This document shows positions 47,504 through 55,586 of a stretch of 64,000 nucleotides of DNA, one piece after another. The notes under the pieces were generated by a model. It ran no database searches, was not told the DNA's origin, and saw only the letters and a list, made by a program, of their open reading frames with translations. Numbering within the stretch: position 1 is the first letter of the stretch; every line of letters begins with the position of its first letter. The position numbers and the translations under genes are program-made. This stretch comes from Gimesia sp. GTDB taxonomy: Bacteria; Planctomycetota; Planctomycetia; Planctomycetales; Planctomycetaceae. The stretch is from NCBI GenBank assembly GCA_002706765.1, contig PAJV01000078.1, forward strand, positions 124,001 through 188,000. Reading direction: 5' to 3'.

Positions 47504-48598
47504 CTACCGTTTAGCGATTACGGCTTCTGGCTCGCTGTGTTTACGCGATTGATTCCAGGCAGAAATCAGGTTCAACGCTTCACATCTGCTCAACCGAAAC
47601 CGCAAAAGCGTGCCATCCGTGAGAACGACATTGTATTCGTTCCCATCGTTATCGGCTTCACTGAACCCATTCAGAGCAATACGCTGACTTATATCAATGG
47701 CAGATTCCATCAGAAATAAATCAGCCTTACGTCTTGCATCCTCACTGCTGCTTGCATTCTGAACATGCAACATCACATCTTCGCTAATTGTCGGATTCGT
47801 AGCGAAGTGATGCCCCAACTGAATCTCAAAGAGTTCTGTTTCGTCCTCTCCAGAATCAACCAACTGGGTTTCCATCCCTGCTGGTTTATTTAAAGGTGAC
47901 ACTGTGTCACCCTTTTGTTCGAAGGCCTGTGTGGCTGGATCAGCTTTGCTTTCCCCAGCCTGGGTTTCCTCTTGGATCGGCCACGGTTCCAGATCAGCAG
48001 GACAGATGGAACGGGCGATATAAGCCCGCTTCCGGACTTCTCCGGGCTCGCAGTGATCAAGCCGAGAATTCAAATCACCGACAATCTGCTTGCACTGATC
48101 GCGGGAACCATCGATCCTGATAAATGCGGGGGGCAAATCATATTCGTTTTCAGGCTTCCAGGGAGTCGGCAAAGCCACACTGAGATTGGCATACTTACTG
48201 CCCACACGAACGCGAATGTACCAGTGAGAGACAAAGCCGTCCTTGCTGTTTGCGATGCGCTCCCGATTAAGAATCGCAGCAATCTCAGCAGCTGTTTTGG
48301 CTTTCTTATACATCGTTGTGTGCGGCGGAGCTGATCGCCAGCAATCAGCTTGCCAGTCTTCAGGAACGTTGACCAGGTAAACCGGCCAGTCATGACGCGG
48401 GGCATCGACGCGCAGCACTTCGTCGGGCGCTGGTGTGCCGATGGTGGGGGCTTCAACCGGTTTCAGGGCTTCCCAGTTGGCTGCTTTGTGTGCCAGCTGA
48501 TCAACTGCCGTCGAATGACCTTTGGGGGAATTGAAGCCGCTTCCAGAGACGTTGTTGGAAGCACAGACGCACGCAGGGTTCGTGAATGTGGTATTCAT
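47504..48598 (-). CDS. Unrecognised protein of the element
   Basis: 364 aa from ATG at 48598 (GTG at 48607 is in frame but overlaps the ribosome-binding site AAAGGTGG). No known domain is recognised. The region about 75-200 is the best structured (HDWPVYLVNVPEDWQADCWRSAPPHTTMYKKAK...), with an Arg/Trp-rich pattern, and the middle (about 205-260) looks low-complexity. Its 5' leader has strong secondary structure (48613-48726). It may be an element-specific regulatory or replication-associated protein; this is not supported further. Confidence 0.7.
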   Translation of the reverse strand: MNTTFTNPACVCASNNVSGSGFNSPKGHSTAVDQLAHKAANWEALKPVEAPTIGTPAPDEVLRVDAPRHDWPVYLVNVPEDWQADCWRSAPPHTTMYKKAKTAAEIAAILNRERIANSKDGFVSHWYIRVRVGSKYANLSVALPTPWKPENEYDLPPAFIRIDGSRDQCKQIVGDLNSRLDHCEPGEVRKRAYIARSICPADLEPWPIQEETQAGESKADPATQAFEQKGDTVSPLNKPAGMETQLVDSGEDETELFEIQLGHHFATNPTISEDVMLHVQNASSSEDARRKADLFLMESAIDISQRIALNGFSEADNDGNEYNVVLTDGTLLRFRLSRCEALNLISAWNQSRKHSEPEAVIAKR

Positions 48599-48612
48599 CC
48601 TAACCACCTTTC

Positions 48613-48726
48613 TTTTGCGCAGCGCGCAAAAAAGAACCCGCGTCCATACGTGCTGTTCTCAGGCGGTACTGAAACCGCCTTGGAGGCCTTACGGCTACTC
48701 CACACCGCGCATGGACGGGGATTCTT
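48613..48726 (-). promoter_or_regulatory. Structured leader upstream of the gene at 47504
   Basis: It contains ttttgcgc/gcgcaaaa (loop of 3) next to the ribosome-binding site. A branched fold follows: an outer interrupted stem (48632-48647 with 48711-48726, about 15 bp), an inner hairpin aggcggt/accgcct (48661-48680) and a second one tggag-gcc/ggc-ctcca (48681-48702). A riboregulator is possible; the strand is taken from the gene downstream. Confidence 0.5.
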
Positions 48727-48929
48727 GTTTTCAGTATTTTTTTGAGAGATTATTTCAGTATGCCTTTCAGCTTTGAGACCTGCATTTTGGTAAAGGTATA
48801 TACCATTTGTCAATACGTTCCAAACTTTTATTGAAAGCAATTCAGTAATTGACGTTGGTATATCGACCTCTGTAGAGTGAATTTAGTTTCAAACAGCATC
48901 AGTATCACAACAAAGTCGGGCCTTTAATC

Positions 48930-49817
48930 ATGACCAAAAAAGCAGCATCTCGGAACCAGAAAAAAGAAGATCAGGCCGAAACGATAGAAGTTGAACCGCA
49001 AGAGGAACAAGAGAATCCAATCGTATGCGGATTAGTCATGCCCATCTCTGAAATTGATGGTTGCAGTGCAGAACATTGGGTAGAGGTTAGGGACATCATT
49101 GAAGAAGCTTTGGCTGCCATCGATATAAAGACCAGCTTGGTGAGCGATGGTGATGAAGTTGGGATCATTCAAGAAAGAATTGTCCAAAATTTATATGACA
49201 GACCAATCGTGGTTTGTGATGTAAGCTGTAAGAACCCGAATGTAATGTTTGAATTGGGACTCCGGCTGGCTTTCGACATGCCAACGATTATCCTCAAAGA
49301 TGACATGACCAATTATACTTTTGATATCAATATTGTTGAACACCTTGGTTATCCCAGAGATTTGAATTACTGGTCGATACAGAAGTTTAAAAAACTATTG
49401 GCAAAAAAAGTTAAAGCGACATTACAGAAGAAAGATGAAGATGATGAATATTCACCATTCTTGAAAGCTTTCAACAAAAAGCGAGTGGCTGACATAGAAA
49501 CGAAAGATGTAACTTCTGTTGAATTTATCATGGATGAGCTTAAAGACCTAAGTTACAAATTAGATCAACTCAATCGTGTATATTACCCAAGGAAAATTCT
49601 TAATTTTGGAAAATTAGGAGAAGAAGAGCCAGTATCGCTAGCAGACAAAGTGATAGAGGTTGAGATTGCGAACACTATTGTTAAAACAACTGTAGGCAAG
49701 ATATACAAATTAATGCGAGATACTAACTTCAATTTGATAAGAGGTGATGATGATATTTATCACATTGACTTAATCGATAAATCAATCGACAATTCAAAAA
49801 TTATTAATATGCTGTAG
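48930..49817 (+). CDS. NDT-like / TIR-like putative nucleotide hydrolase, candidate defence protein
   Basis: 295 aa. A charged N-terminal stretch (1-30) precedes an NDT-like Rossmann domain (about 31-165), with GLVMPIS, then D97 in VVCDVSCKNPNVMFELG and E108 in FELG. In nucleoside deoxyribosyltransferases and TIR-like NADases the equivalent Asp/Glu drive nucleoside or NAD cleavage (family knowledge). The tail has a short coiled coil (about 200-222) and a unique C-terminal domain. It is convergent with the TIR gene at 49868, suggesting related cargo. Confidence 0.6.
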   Translation: MTKKAASRNQKKEDQAETIEVEPQEEQENPIVCGLVMPISEIDGCSAEHWVEVRDIIEEALAAIDIKTSLVSDGDEVGIIQERIVQNLYDRPIVVCDVSCKNPNVMFELGLRLAFDMPTIILKDDMTNYTFDINIVEHLGYPRDLNYWSIQKFKKLLAKKVKATLQKKDEDDEYSPFLKAFNKKRVADIETKDVTSVEFIMDELKDLSYKLDQLNRVYYPRKILNFGKLGEEEPVSLADKVIEVEIANTIVKTTVGKIYKLMRDTNFNLIRGDDDIYHIDLIDKSIDNSKIINML

Positions 49818-49867
49818 TTCTTTCTCAATATATGCTCTTATCATGCGACAGCGTATTAAAATGATGG

Positions 49868-51052
49868 TCACAGTTTCGATTTTGGTTCCGGCTCACGCCC
49901 GGTGTTGTTCGTCTGTAAGGCCTTCACTACCCGCTTCAGCTGCTGTTCGAACTTCGCATTGTCAGACTCCCATCCCGTGAAATCCGGGGCCATGCGTTCG
50001 ACAACCTGATTCTTGTTCGGATGGTTCCAGCCAGAAAAAAGGTATCCGTCCAGGTTCAACGGAATCAGAGACAGTACCTCATGCTCTCTGTCTTTGAACA
50101 ACTGCTTTTCCTTGGCAAAAGCGTGTTTGAGTTCGTCGTTTACCCAGCCGCTCGTGAGGGAATGCTCGGACGCGCACAGCAGAACTTTGTCCCAGACTCG
50201 GATACCGTGATCAATCCGATCATAGATGTTGTCTCCAGGAAGAATTTGGTGTTCGTCAAGCCAGCAGCGAATCCCTTTTCCTTGCAACGCATCGTGTAGA
50301 CGGCGCGCGAACAATTTATCTTCATGGCTGTAACTGATAAAGCAGGAATAAAAATCGATTGCAGAACCCGAAAAATGGTCGGTGATGTACAATATAAAAT
50401 CATCTGAAAGCCCACAGCCCCGAAGGAATACTTCAGGGATTTTCCCGCTAGAGCTTTCTATAGTTTGAAAATCGATTGAGCTAGGACCCTCATGCTGAAT
50501 CTTTTCAAGTCCTTGCGCTTCTGACAAATCTACATTGTGCCAAGTGGTATGATATAGGTTTGTATTCTCCAAATTAGCATTCTTTAGTGAAGCATTTAGA
50601 AAAAATGAATGTGCTAAGTTTGAGTTACTTAGATCTGCATTCACAAGCTCAGAAAATCGCAATAAAGCAGCAAAAAAACTACTTTCAGTCAATTTGGCAT
50701 TTTGAAAGTTAGTGCCGAGCAAGTTCGCACTACCAAAGTGAGTTTTGTTTATGATGGTATTACGTAAATTGGCATGGCTCAAATCTGCATTTTGAAAATT
50801 TGAACATTTAACAGCTGCACCTTCTAAATCTGACCATCTCATTTGAGTGTTGCAAAGAGAAGAATTGCTCAAATTGATGTTTTTAAAATCCACTTTTTCT
50901 AAATTTGCACCATCCAAGTTGATACCAGTAAGGTCAATCCCAGTTAGTTTCACATTTGATAAGTCTGGAGAGATATCTGGATTTGTTCTTCGCCATTTGT
51001 TGAATGCATCTGCACCTTGCTTTATTATCTCAACATGATCAGGGTTTGCCAC
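49868..51052 (-). CDS. Pentapeptide-repeat/TIR-domain protein, candidate defence effector
   Basis: 394 aa. The N-terminal half (about 30-180) is a pentapeptide-repeat helix (A(N/D)LxxxNF-type units: GANLEKVDF, NADLSHANL, NANLENTNL). The C-terminal TIR domain (about 232-390) starts DFYSCFISYSHEDK. The catalytic glutamate of NAD-cleaving TIRs is E307 in GWVNDELKHAF. The start is GTG with AGGAG upstream. Bacterial TIR proteins often hydrolyse NAD+ upon phage infection; sensing by the pentapeptide-repeat part is an inference. It lies downstream of a ParB-related block. Confidence 0.85.
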   Translation of the reverse strand: MANPDHVEIIKQGADAFNKWRRTNPDISPDLSNVKLTGIDLTGINLDGANLEKVDFKNINLSNSSLCNTQMRWSDLEGAAVKCSNFQNADLSHANLRNTIINKTHFGSANLLGTNFQNAKLTESSFFAALLRFSELVNADLSNSNLAHSFFLNASLKNANLENTNLYHTTWHNVDLSEAQGLEKIQHEGPSSIDFQTIESSSGKIPEVFLRGCGLSDDFILYITDHFSGSAIDFYSCFISYSHEDKLFARRLHDALQGKGIRCWLDEHQILPGDNIYDRIDHGIRVWDKVLLCASEHSLTSGWVNDELKHAFAKEKQLFKDREHEVLSLIPLNLDGYLFSGWNHPNKNQVVERMAPDFTGWESDNAKFEQQLKRVVKALQTNNTGREPEPKSKL

Positions 51053-51126
51053 GCCTTTTCTCCTGTGGTGGTAGATTGTTTAGATTGCACTTTGGATATT
51101 ATGATTACCAGAATCCAACGGGTCAA

Positions 51127-51372
51127 TCACCCTCTCGCCTTAGACGTCACCCGCAACCGCACGTATGGTTTCGGCGACTGCCGGCCCGTTGCATGCCAGC
51201 CAGCAAACTCGTATTCCCTGCCGTTCTCAATAGTGAAGGACCCCACAAAGTCGGGCTGGTTCGCGTTTTCCTTATACCGCTTGCGAAACATCACTCCCTG
51301 GTTTTTTTGTTCCGATACTTTTTCGCCATCGTCCGTGATTCCGTTCTGAGGTCTTTTCGCAATCCATGCCAA
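51127..51372 (-). CDS. Small unrecognised basic protein
   Basis: 81 aa, basic and aromatic (KNQGVMFRKRYKEN...PDFVGSFTIENGREYEFAGW...YVRLRV). The sequence resembles short OB-fold or DUF736-like proteins of plasmids in feel only; no motif is certain. It lies 75 bp upstream of the pentapeptide-TIR gene on the same strand and may be cotranscribed with it. Confidence 0.55.
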   Translation of the reverse strand: MAWIAKRPQNGITDDGEKVSEQKNQGVMFRKRYKENANQPDFVGSFTIENGREYEFAGWHATGRQSPKPYVRLRVTSKARG

Positions 51373-51539
51373 GGGACAGCTTCGATTTCTGCTTAACAGT
51401 TTGATTCACCGTTCACCGTCTGAGATGTATTCAGCGCTGTTTCTGGATCGTGGATACCCAGGTGGGGGTTAACTTCCTGACAGTGATAACTCCCCAGCAG
51501 CCCCCACTGGGTAGCCCGTCTATGCTGTTTTCTTCCCCT

Positions 51540-51890
51540 CTCTGCCGTGTTGAGTCATCCTGAATCTTTCAATACGGGGAGATAAAAACAATGACTTGCA
51601 GTTGAGAGTGACCACGCCCTATGGCGCGTACCCGGAGATAAGACCTTAATAGTATGAGGTCCGCTCAAAAGGTTTTCGCCTCGATCCGGGTAGGTCTTTA
51701 CTCCATTATTCCACGCCCACTCAGGGGCGCCGCTTCTAACTGACGCACAGAGACGCCAGGGACGTCACTCCCTGACCGATTCGCCAGCCTCCATCGGTCA
51801 CTACCGGGTACTTCGTTCGCAGTGCTGGTTAGGCACATCGAGGCTATTTCAACTCACTGCCAATCGGGGCTGTATGCCGCTGGTTGAAAA
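51540..51890. ncRNA. Candidate structured non-coding RNA block
   Basis: A gene-free stretch (51373-51973) with rich pairing potential. Arms acccgga (51630-51636) and tccgggt (51685-51691) interleave with aagacct (51640-51646) and aggtctt (51692-51698), giving a 7+7 bp pseudoknot. Other hairpins include caggga/tccctg and accgat/atcggt near 51750-51810. Either strand may be the RNA. Known classes were not matched. Confidence 0.45.
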
Positions 51891-51897
51891 CTTACGG

Positions 51898-51946
51898 CAG
51901 ATACAAGCCTCGATCTCTCATAATGCGGGATCGAGGCTTGTATCTG
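51898..51946. repeat. 18-bp perfect inverted repeat
   Basis: cagatacaagcctcgatc (51898-51915) and its exact complement (51929-51946) have a 13-nt loop. It lies 28 bp past the stop of the ParB-like gene and could be its terminator, although no T-run follows. It may also be a protein-binding or recombination site. Confidence 0.6.
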
Positions 51947-51973
51947 ATGCTGTGTGTGGCAGGTCTCCCCGGT

Positions 51974-52429
51974 TTACGGGTCGTACTCCCACTGGTACGG
52001 CGAAAACTTGAACGGCTCGTATTCGGTCAGACCAACGGCAACGGCTTCCCGTCGTCCCGCAACCAACTCACGTTCCCGGAGCCGCTCCTGTTTGATGGAT
52101 TCCAGAACCTGGGCTTCATGGAGTTTCACTTCGGTTGACCGATCACGGTGTCTGTTGCACTCAATCAGGGCTTCCTGAATCGACCATTCGTCGTCCAGGT
52201 CCATACGCACAATCACATGGTCTTCAATGATGCCTACTTCCCGGGCTGCCTGGTAGCGACGGTGACCGTCAACGATGATCAGGTCTTGTGTAACCTGAAT
52301 CGGACAGATAATCCCGTGTTGTCTCACAGATGCAATGAATCTACGGTCGAGGTCGTACCCATATAGGGTAATACTCAGAGGATGGCTAGTCAGCTTGTCC
52401 AGGCGAACGTGATTGAGAATGTAATTCAT
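51974..52429 (-). CDS. ParB-like nuclease-domain protein (short)
   Basis: 151 aa from M at 52429 (an upstream in-frame M gives an unlikely hydrophobic leader). The ParB-N fold is marked by HVRLDKLTSHP, QHGIICPIQVTQDLIIVDGHRRYQAAREVG, with the DGHRR motif typical of the CTP-binding ParB domain. It is shorter than chromosomal ParB and lacks an obvious helix-turn-helix or dimer domain, so it may be a solo or truncated ParB. It lies downstream of the ParB/TopoVI-A fusion on the same strand. Confidence 0.75.
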   Translation of the reverse strand: MNYILNHVRLDKLTSHPLSITLYGYDLDRRFIASVRQHGIICPIQVTQDLIIVDGHRRYQAAREVGIIEDHVIVRMDLDDEWSIQEALIECNRHRDRSTEVKLHEAQVLESIKQERLRERELVAGRREAVAVGLTEYEPFKFSPYQWEYDP

Positions 52430-52697
52430 AAAACCCCTGCTGATTTGTTCGATGAATGTGAAAACGAGGACGCCGATTGTGAACCCCCTCAGAAACCAAC
52501 CGGCGTCACTCGTTTCACTGATACTGATAGGCATGAAAACTGGCTATATGCAGCCCAGGTATCGGGCTAATATTGGTCATTCGCAGTGTTCGAAAAAAGA
52601 AGGAAAGACACACACAAAACGCGACAGTTCACTATGGTGTCAGGCTTTGCAAATCGGGAAAAAGGACCCCGTTAAAATAGGTAAGATAGTGTCGGGG

Positions 52698-54089
52698 CTA
52701 ACACGCCAGGAAATTCCTGTCCGCAATGGTGGATTGCACAACTTTTCTTAGTGCCATGATTTTGCTGGCGTCTTCCTTTTCCTGTGCCAGCTCGCGATTG
52801 AACAGATCGGTATCAATCACGTTGTCGATGGCATCAGTCAGTACGTCGATCAACTGACTGGGCTGCAGGGCTTCCACTTCGAAAACATCGTCTCCATACT
52901 TTGAGACAAACTTTTCATATTGAGACGATCCCCGCTTCGCCTTCATGTCTGGACTTGGCACCAGGTCAAACTGTTCAACGTGATCTGCAGTCAGGGCAAC
53001 CTTGATAGGATGGATGTTCTCCACGTCGAATTCATCACGCATCGAACGGGCAAAACTTTGAGCAATCTCCTCCCCGTCTGGGTCAAAGTCACTGACGATC
53101 AGAACGACCAGTCGATTCTTCCCACTCCGCAGATACCGTTGCCGCATCCCCTCACGAGGGGAAACGCTGCAGTACCCTCTCCCTGTCACTGTGGGGATGC
53201 AATACCGTTCAGCCACTCGATTTACAATAGATTGAATGGTGTTCTTCTCAGCAAGAATTTCGATATGGTCAGGCTGTGACTGCATCAGGTCGCGCCAGTA
53301 CCCGCACAGCAACCGATCCAGCTGATCTGCAACGAAGTCCTGAGGGCCGTTGTAGGTCTGCCAGCAGGAGACTGGACGGGTAGAATCAGCAATCGCTTCC
53401 ATCGAAATAGAACCATCCAACCTGGCACGTGTGGTGAGGTCGATCAGGTTTTTGTAGCTGGATGCGTCATTCTTATAAACGGAATTCGGCTTGCTGGCAT
53501 GCTTCAACGGTGGGTCATTTAATAGGGCATAATGAATCTGGCGAACGCTCAACGGCAGATGTTCGCGCCTTTCATGAATCACCTTCTGCACAGCATCCAG
53601 GAATAGCCGCTTGGCACGTGTGATGCGGGAACGTGTCTTTTGCCCCAGTATTTTGAACGGTTCTAAAATATCATTCGTTTTTTCCCGTTCTTCGATCAGA
53701 GACTGATAAGCGGTTTCGGGGTTCTGCCTGGCAATCTCCTCGCGAACCTCTTCATCAAACGTTTTCTTGCGTTGGATGTTGTGTTCTGCCAGACGGGCCG
53801 TAAACGCTTCGATGTCGTCCTCCCGTCGAATATCCGACATGATAGCCGGAATCTCTGTCAGGCCAGCCAAACGCGCCGCACAGTGTCGCCTGTGTCCTGA
53901 TTCAATGAAACCATCAGCAGTATAGATGATTGGAGTCAGAACGCCCTGATTTAAAATGGAACGGGCAAGTTTGATGATGGCGGGATCTTTGGGGTTTGCA
54001 GGATGGTATATCCTGTCATTTTCTGGACTCGGCTTAACGGAGTCGATGCTAATGAAATGGCACTTTTCTGATTTTGGGTCATGATCCAA
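52698..54089 (-). CDS. ParB domain fused to Spo11/topoisomerase VI-A-like domain
   Basis: 463 aa. ParB-N spans about 10-110 (FIESGHRRHCAARLAG, with helix-turn-helix-like region to 140). From about 150 the sequence fits a Spo11/TopoVI-A-type protein: SVRQIHY with candidate catalytic tyrosine Y187, then a Toprim domain with E281 (ILAEKNTI), TGRGYCS and D334-F-D-P-D-G. The start is TTG at 54089; an inverted repeat atgatc/gatcat (54081-54099) spans it. The likely role is DNA cleavage or strand passage targeted by ParB for replication or maintenance of the element (inference). Mini-A-type proteins from mobile elements are the closest known idea. Confidence 0.8.
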   Translation of the reverse strand: MDHDPKSEKCHFISIDSVKPSPENDRIYHPANPKDPAIIKLARSILNQGVLTPIIYTADGFIESGHRRHCAARLAGLTEIPAIMSDIRREDDIEAFTARLAEHNIQRKKTFDEEVREEIARQNPETAYQSLIEEREKTNDILEPFKILGQKTRSRITRAKRLFLDAVQKVIHERREHLPLSVRQIHYALLNDPPLKHASKPNSVYKNDASSYKNLIDLTTRARLDGSISMEAIADSTRPVSCWQTYNGPQDFVADQLDRLLCGYWRDLMQSQPDHIEILAEKNTIQSIVNRVAERYCIPTVTGRGYCSVSPREGMRQRYLRSGKNRLVVLIVSDFDPDGEEIAQSFARSMRDEFDVENIHPIKVALTADHVEQFDLVPSPDMKAKRGSSQYEKFVSKYGDDVFEVEALQPSQLIDVLTDAIDNVIDTDLFNRELAQEKEDASKIMALRKVVQSTIADRNFLAC

Positions 54090-54152
54090 AATTGATCATC
54101 CTTGATAATAGAGGGTTTCAGTAGAAGCGGGAACTTTGCCAACCAGCCCCGA

Positions 54153-54357
54153 TGCCGACCACTGAGTCAACAACCACAATAGTCTCAGTGGTCGGCAGAG
54201 GATTAAAAAAGCAGATGGTTGATTGACCACCGACGCCGACGACTGGGGGGAGAACCTGAAATCCCCAGTCGTCGGCCAGCCTCACAGTTTGAATGTTGAT
54301 GTTTCAATAACAGGGATCGGCTGGCAATCTGGAGTGGCATGCTCCTCAGCCGATCCC
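54153..54357. repeat. Three long-stem hairpins upstream of the ParB fusion
   Basis: Hairpin 1: gccgaccactgag (54154-54166) with 54184-54196, 13-14 bp, loop 17. Hairpin 2: gccgacgactgggg (54235-54248) with 54263-54276, 14 bp, loop 14. Hairpin 3: gggatcggctg (54313-54323) with 54347-54357, 11 bp. Hairpins 1 and 2 are related; their differences at stem positions 7 and 12 are compensatory, which indicates selection for pairing. Possible cleavage, centromere or regulatory RNA sites. Confidence 0.7.
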
Positions 54358-54371
54358 CGGAAACGCGGTTT

Positions 54372-54926
54372 CTATGTGGCCAGGCACTGCTTTCTCAGTC
54401 TGTCCATTCCGGCAACCAATGCAGCCCGATCCCCCCCTTTTAGATAGTCGGTCTGCCGATAATTCCCCTCCATGTGAATCAATTTCAGAGCCTCTGGGTG
54501 GCATCGGTAGATGTTATTGACTTGGTTGACGTGTCCCGGATGTAACTCCTCTTCGACGTAACCGAGTTTTGTCAGTTCTTCGCGAATCCTCAATCGCCAT
54601 GTGTCCAGCTCGTCAACGATACCTCGATATCTTGCCTTATGGTCTGCAGCATGAAGACTGGAAAATTCTTTCACCTTGTCGCAAAGTTCAATAGCCTTGC
54701 CGTACAAATCGAAACGGTAAGTGTTGCTGGCTGGACCTTCAAAGAGGTCCTTTGACGAAATCGACTCGATGTTCCCAGACTCAACCCGAGCCCTGGCAGC
54801 TTCGTGAGTGTCAACTTTTTTATTGTGAGAGGCAATCTCTTTCACCAGTGGTGCCAACGCTTTTTTTGTTTCGTCTGAATAAAAGTCGCGTTCGGCTGGA
54901 ACATGGATCTTAAGACTCTGGCTCAT
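54372..54926 (-). CDS. Unrecognised protein of the element
   Basis: 184 aa, helix-rich and charged (e.g. LKIHVPAERDFYSDETKKALAPLVKEIASHNKKVDTHEA in parts, KYRGIVDELDTWRLRIREELTKLG). No domain is recognised. The start is preceded by GGGGAA. It is directly upstream of the hairpin array and the ParB fusion, so it may be part of that maintenance module. Confidence 0.7.
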   Translation of the reverse strand: MSQSLKIHVPAERDFYSDETKKALAPLVKEIASHNKKVDTHEAARARVESGNIESISSKDLFEGPASNTYRFDLYGKAIELCDKVKEFSSLHAADHKARYRGIVDELDTWRLRIREELTKLGYVEEELHPGHVNQVNNIYRCHPEALKLIHMEGNYRQTDYLKGGDRAALVAGMDRLRKQCLAT

Positions 54927-54977
54927 TTATGGTTCCCCAAATGTGGATTTTGAAAAGTAAAATGCCGACAGTTCACA

Positions 54978-55193
54978 CTACACGATGCGAATCAGGTCTT
55001 GGAACGTCAGCTTGCCTTCTGCTTTTAACGAGGCAATCCTGGCTTTGTAATCCGCATAGGATTCTTTAGGCTTACTGCTCAGCCTGATCAGATCACTAAA
55101 TTTTTTTGGCTTTGGCTGCTGCCTCTGGTTATATTCAGCAACAACCTCCTGCCTGATTTTTGCCTTGTCCGCTTCGCTCAATTGATGACTCAT
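54978..55193 (-). CDS. Small charged protein, unrecognised
   Basis: 71 aa from MSHQLSEADKAKIRQEVV; a longer frame starting at 55316 overlaps the gene upstream and is rejected. Lys/Arg-rich with a helical N-terminus; ends FQDLIRIV. GGGGG precedes the start. Function unknown. Confidence 0.6.
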   Translation of the reverse strand: MSHQLSEADKAKIRQEVVAEYNQRQQPKPKKFSDLIRLSSKPKESYADYKARIASLKAEGKLTFQDLIRIV

Positions 55194-55225
55194 GCATCCC
55201 CCGTATAAAAATCGTCCGTGAAAAA

Positions 55226-55257
55226 GGCCACTGGCCCCCTGATTAGAGGGCCGTGGC
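55226..55257 (-). terminator. Intrinsic terminator of the small helix-turn-helix gene
   Basis: On the minus strand gccac-ggccc pairs with gggcc-a-gtggc (one bulge) and is followed by ctttttc. It overlaps the last codons of the gene at 55243. Confidence 0.7.
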
Positions 55258-55455
55258 TGTCTCCTGCTCTGTAGCTTGCTTGTCCAGGAACGCCAGGAAA
55301 TCAGAACCTCGGACATACTTGCGGCGTCCGATGGTAATGGTTTTCAGCCCCTTCTTCACAGCGTTCTGGAACGCACAGTGTTGAAGGCCTGCCAGCGACT
55401 TGAATTGGTCCAGGGTATACACCCCGCCAGACTGAATTGAACTTGGATCTGCGAT
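55243..55455 (-). CDS. Small excisionase-like DNA-binding protein, possible ATC start
   Basis: About 70 aa, too short for routine ORF calling. The translated core VYTLDQFKSLAGLQHCAFQN followed by KKGLKTITIGRRKYVRGSDFLAFL has the pattern of helix-turn-helix excisionase-like regulators (order: helix, helix, basic wing). AGGAG lies 7 nt before an ATC at 55455, while the first conventional codon in frame is GTG at 55422 with a poor ribosome-binding site. An ATC start is thus possible but unproven. Confidence 0.55.
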   Translation of the reverse strand: MADPSSIQSGGVYTLDQFKSLAGLQHCAFQNAVKKGLKTITIGRRKYVRGSDFLAFLDKQATEQETATAL

Positions 55456-55586
55456 TGCTCGACTCCTTTCGTATGTGTTAAACGTATCATTCGTTTTCGA
55501 ATGGTTTTCTCTTTGATGTATCCGAAGGTATCACACTTTTAAAAAACTGATAGATTGGAAATCCGGGATTCGGATTTCCTGTTTTG

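Noticed and set aside
51590-51810. Resemblance to group I intron core elements
   Set aside because: The S-like and R-like words are in the wrong order and no P/Q partners are seen.
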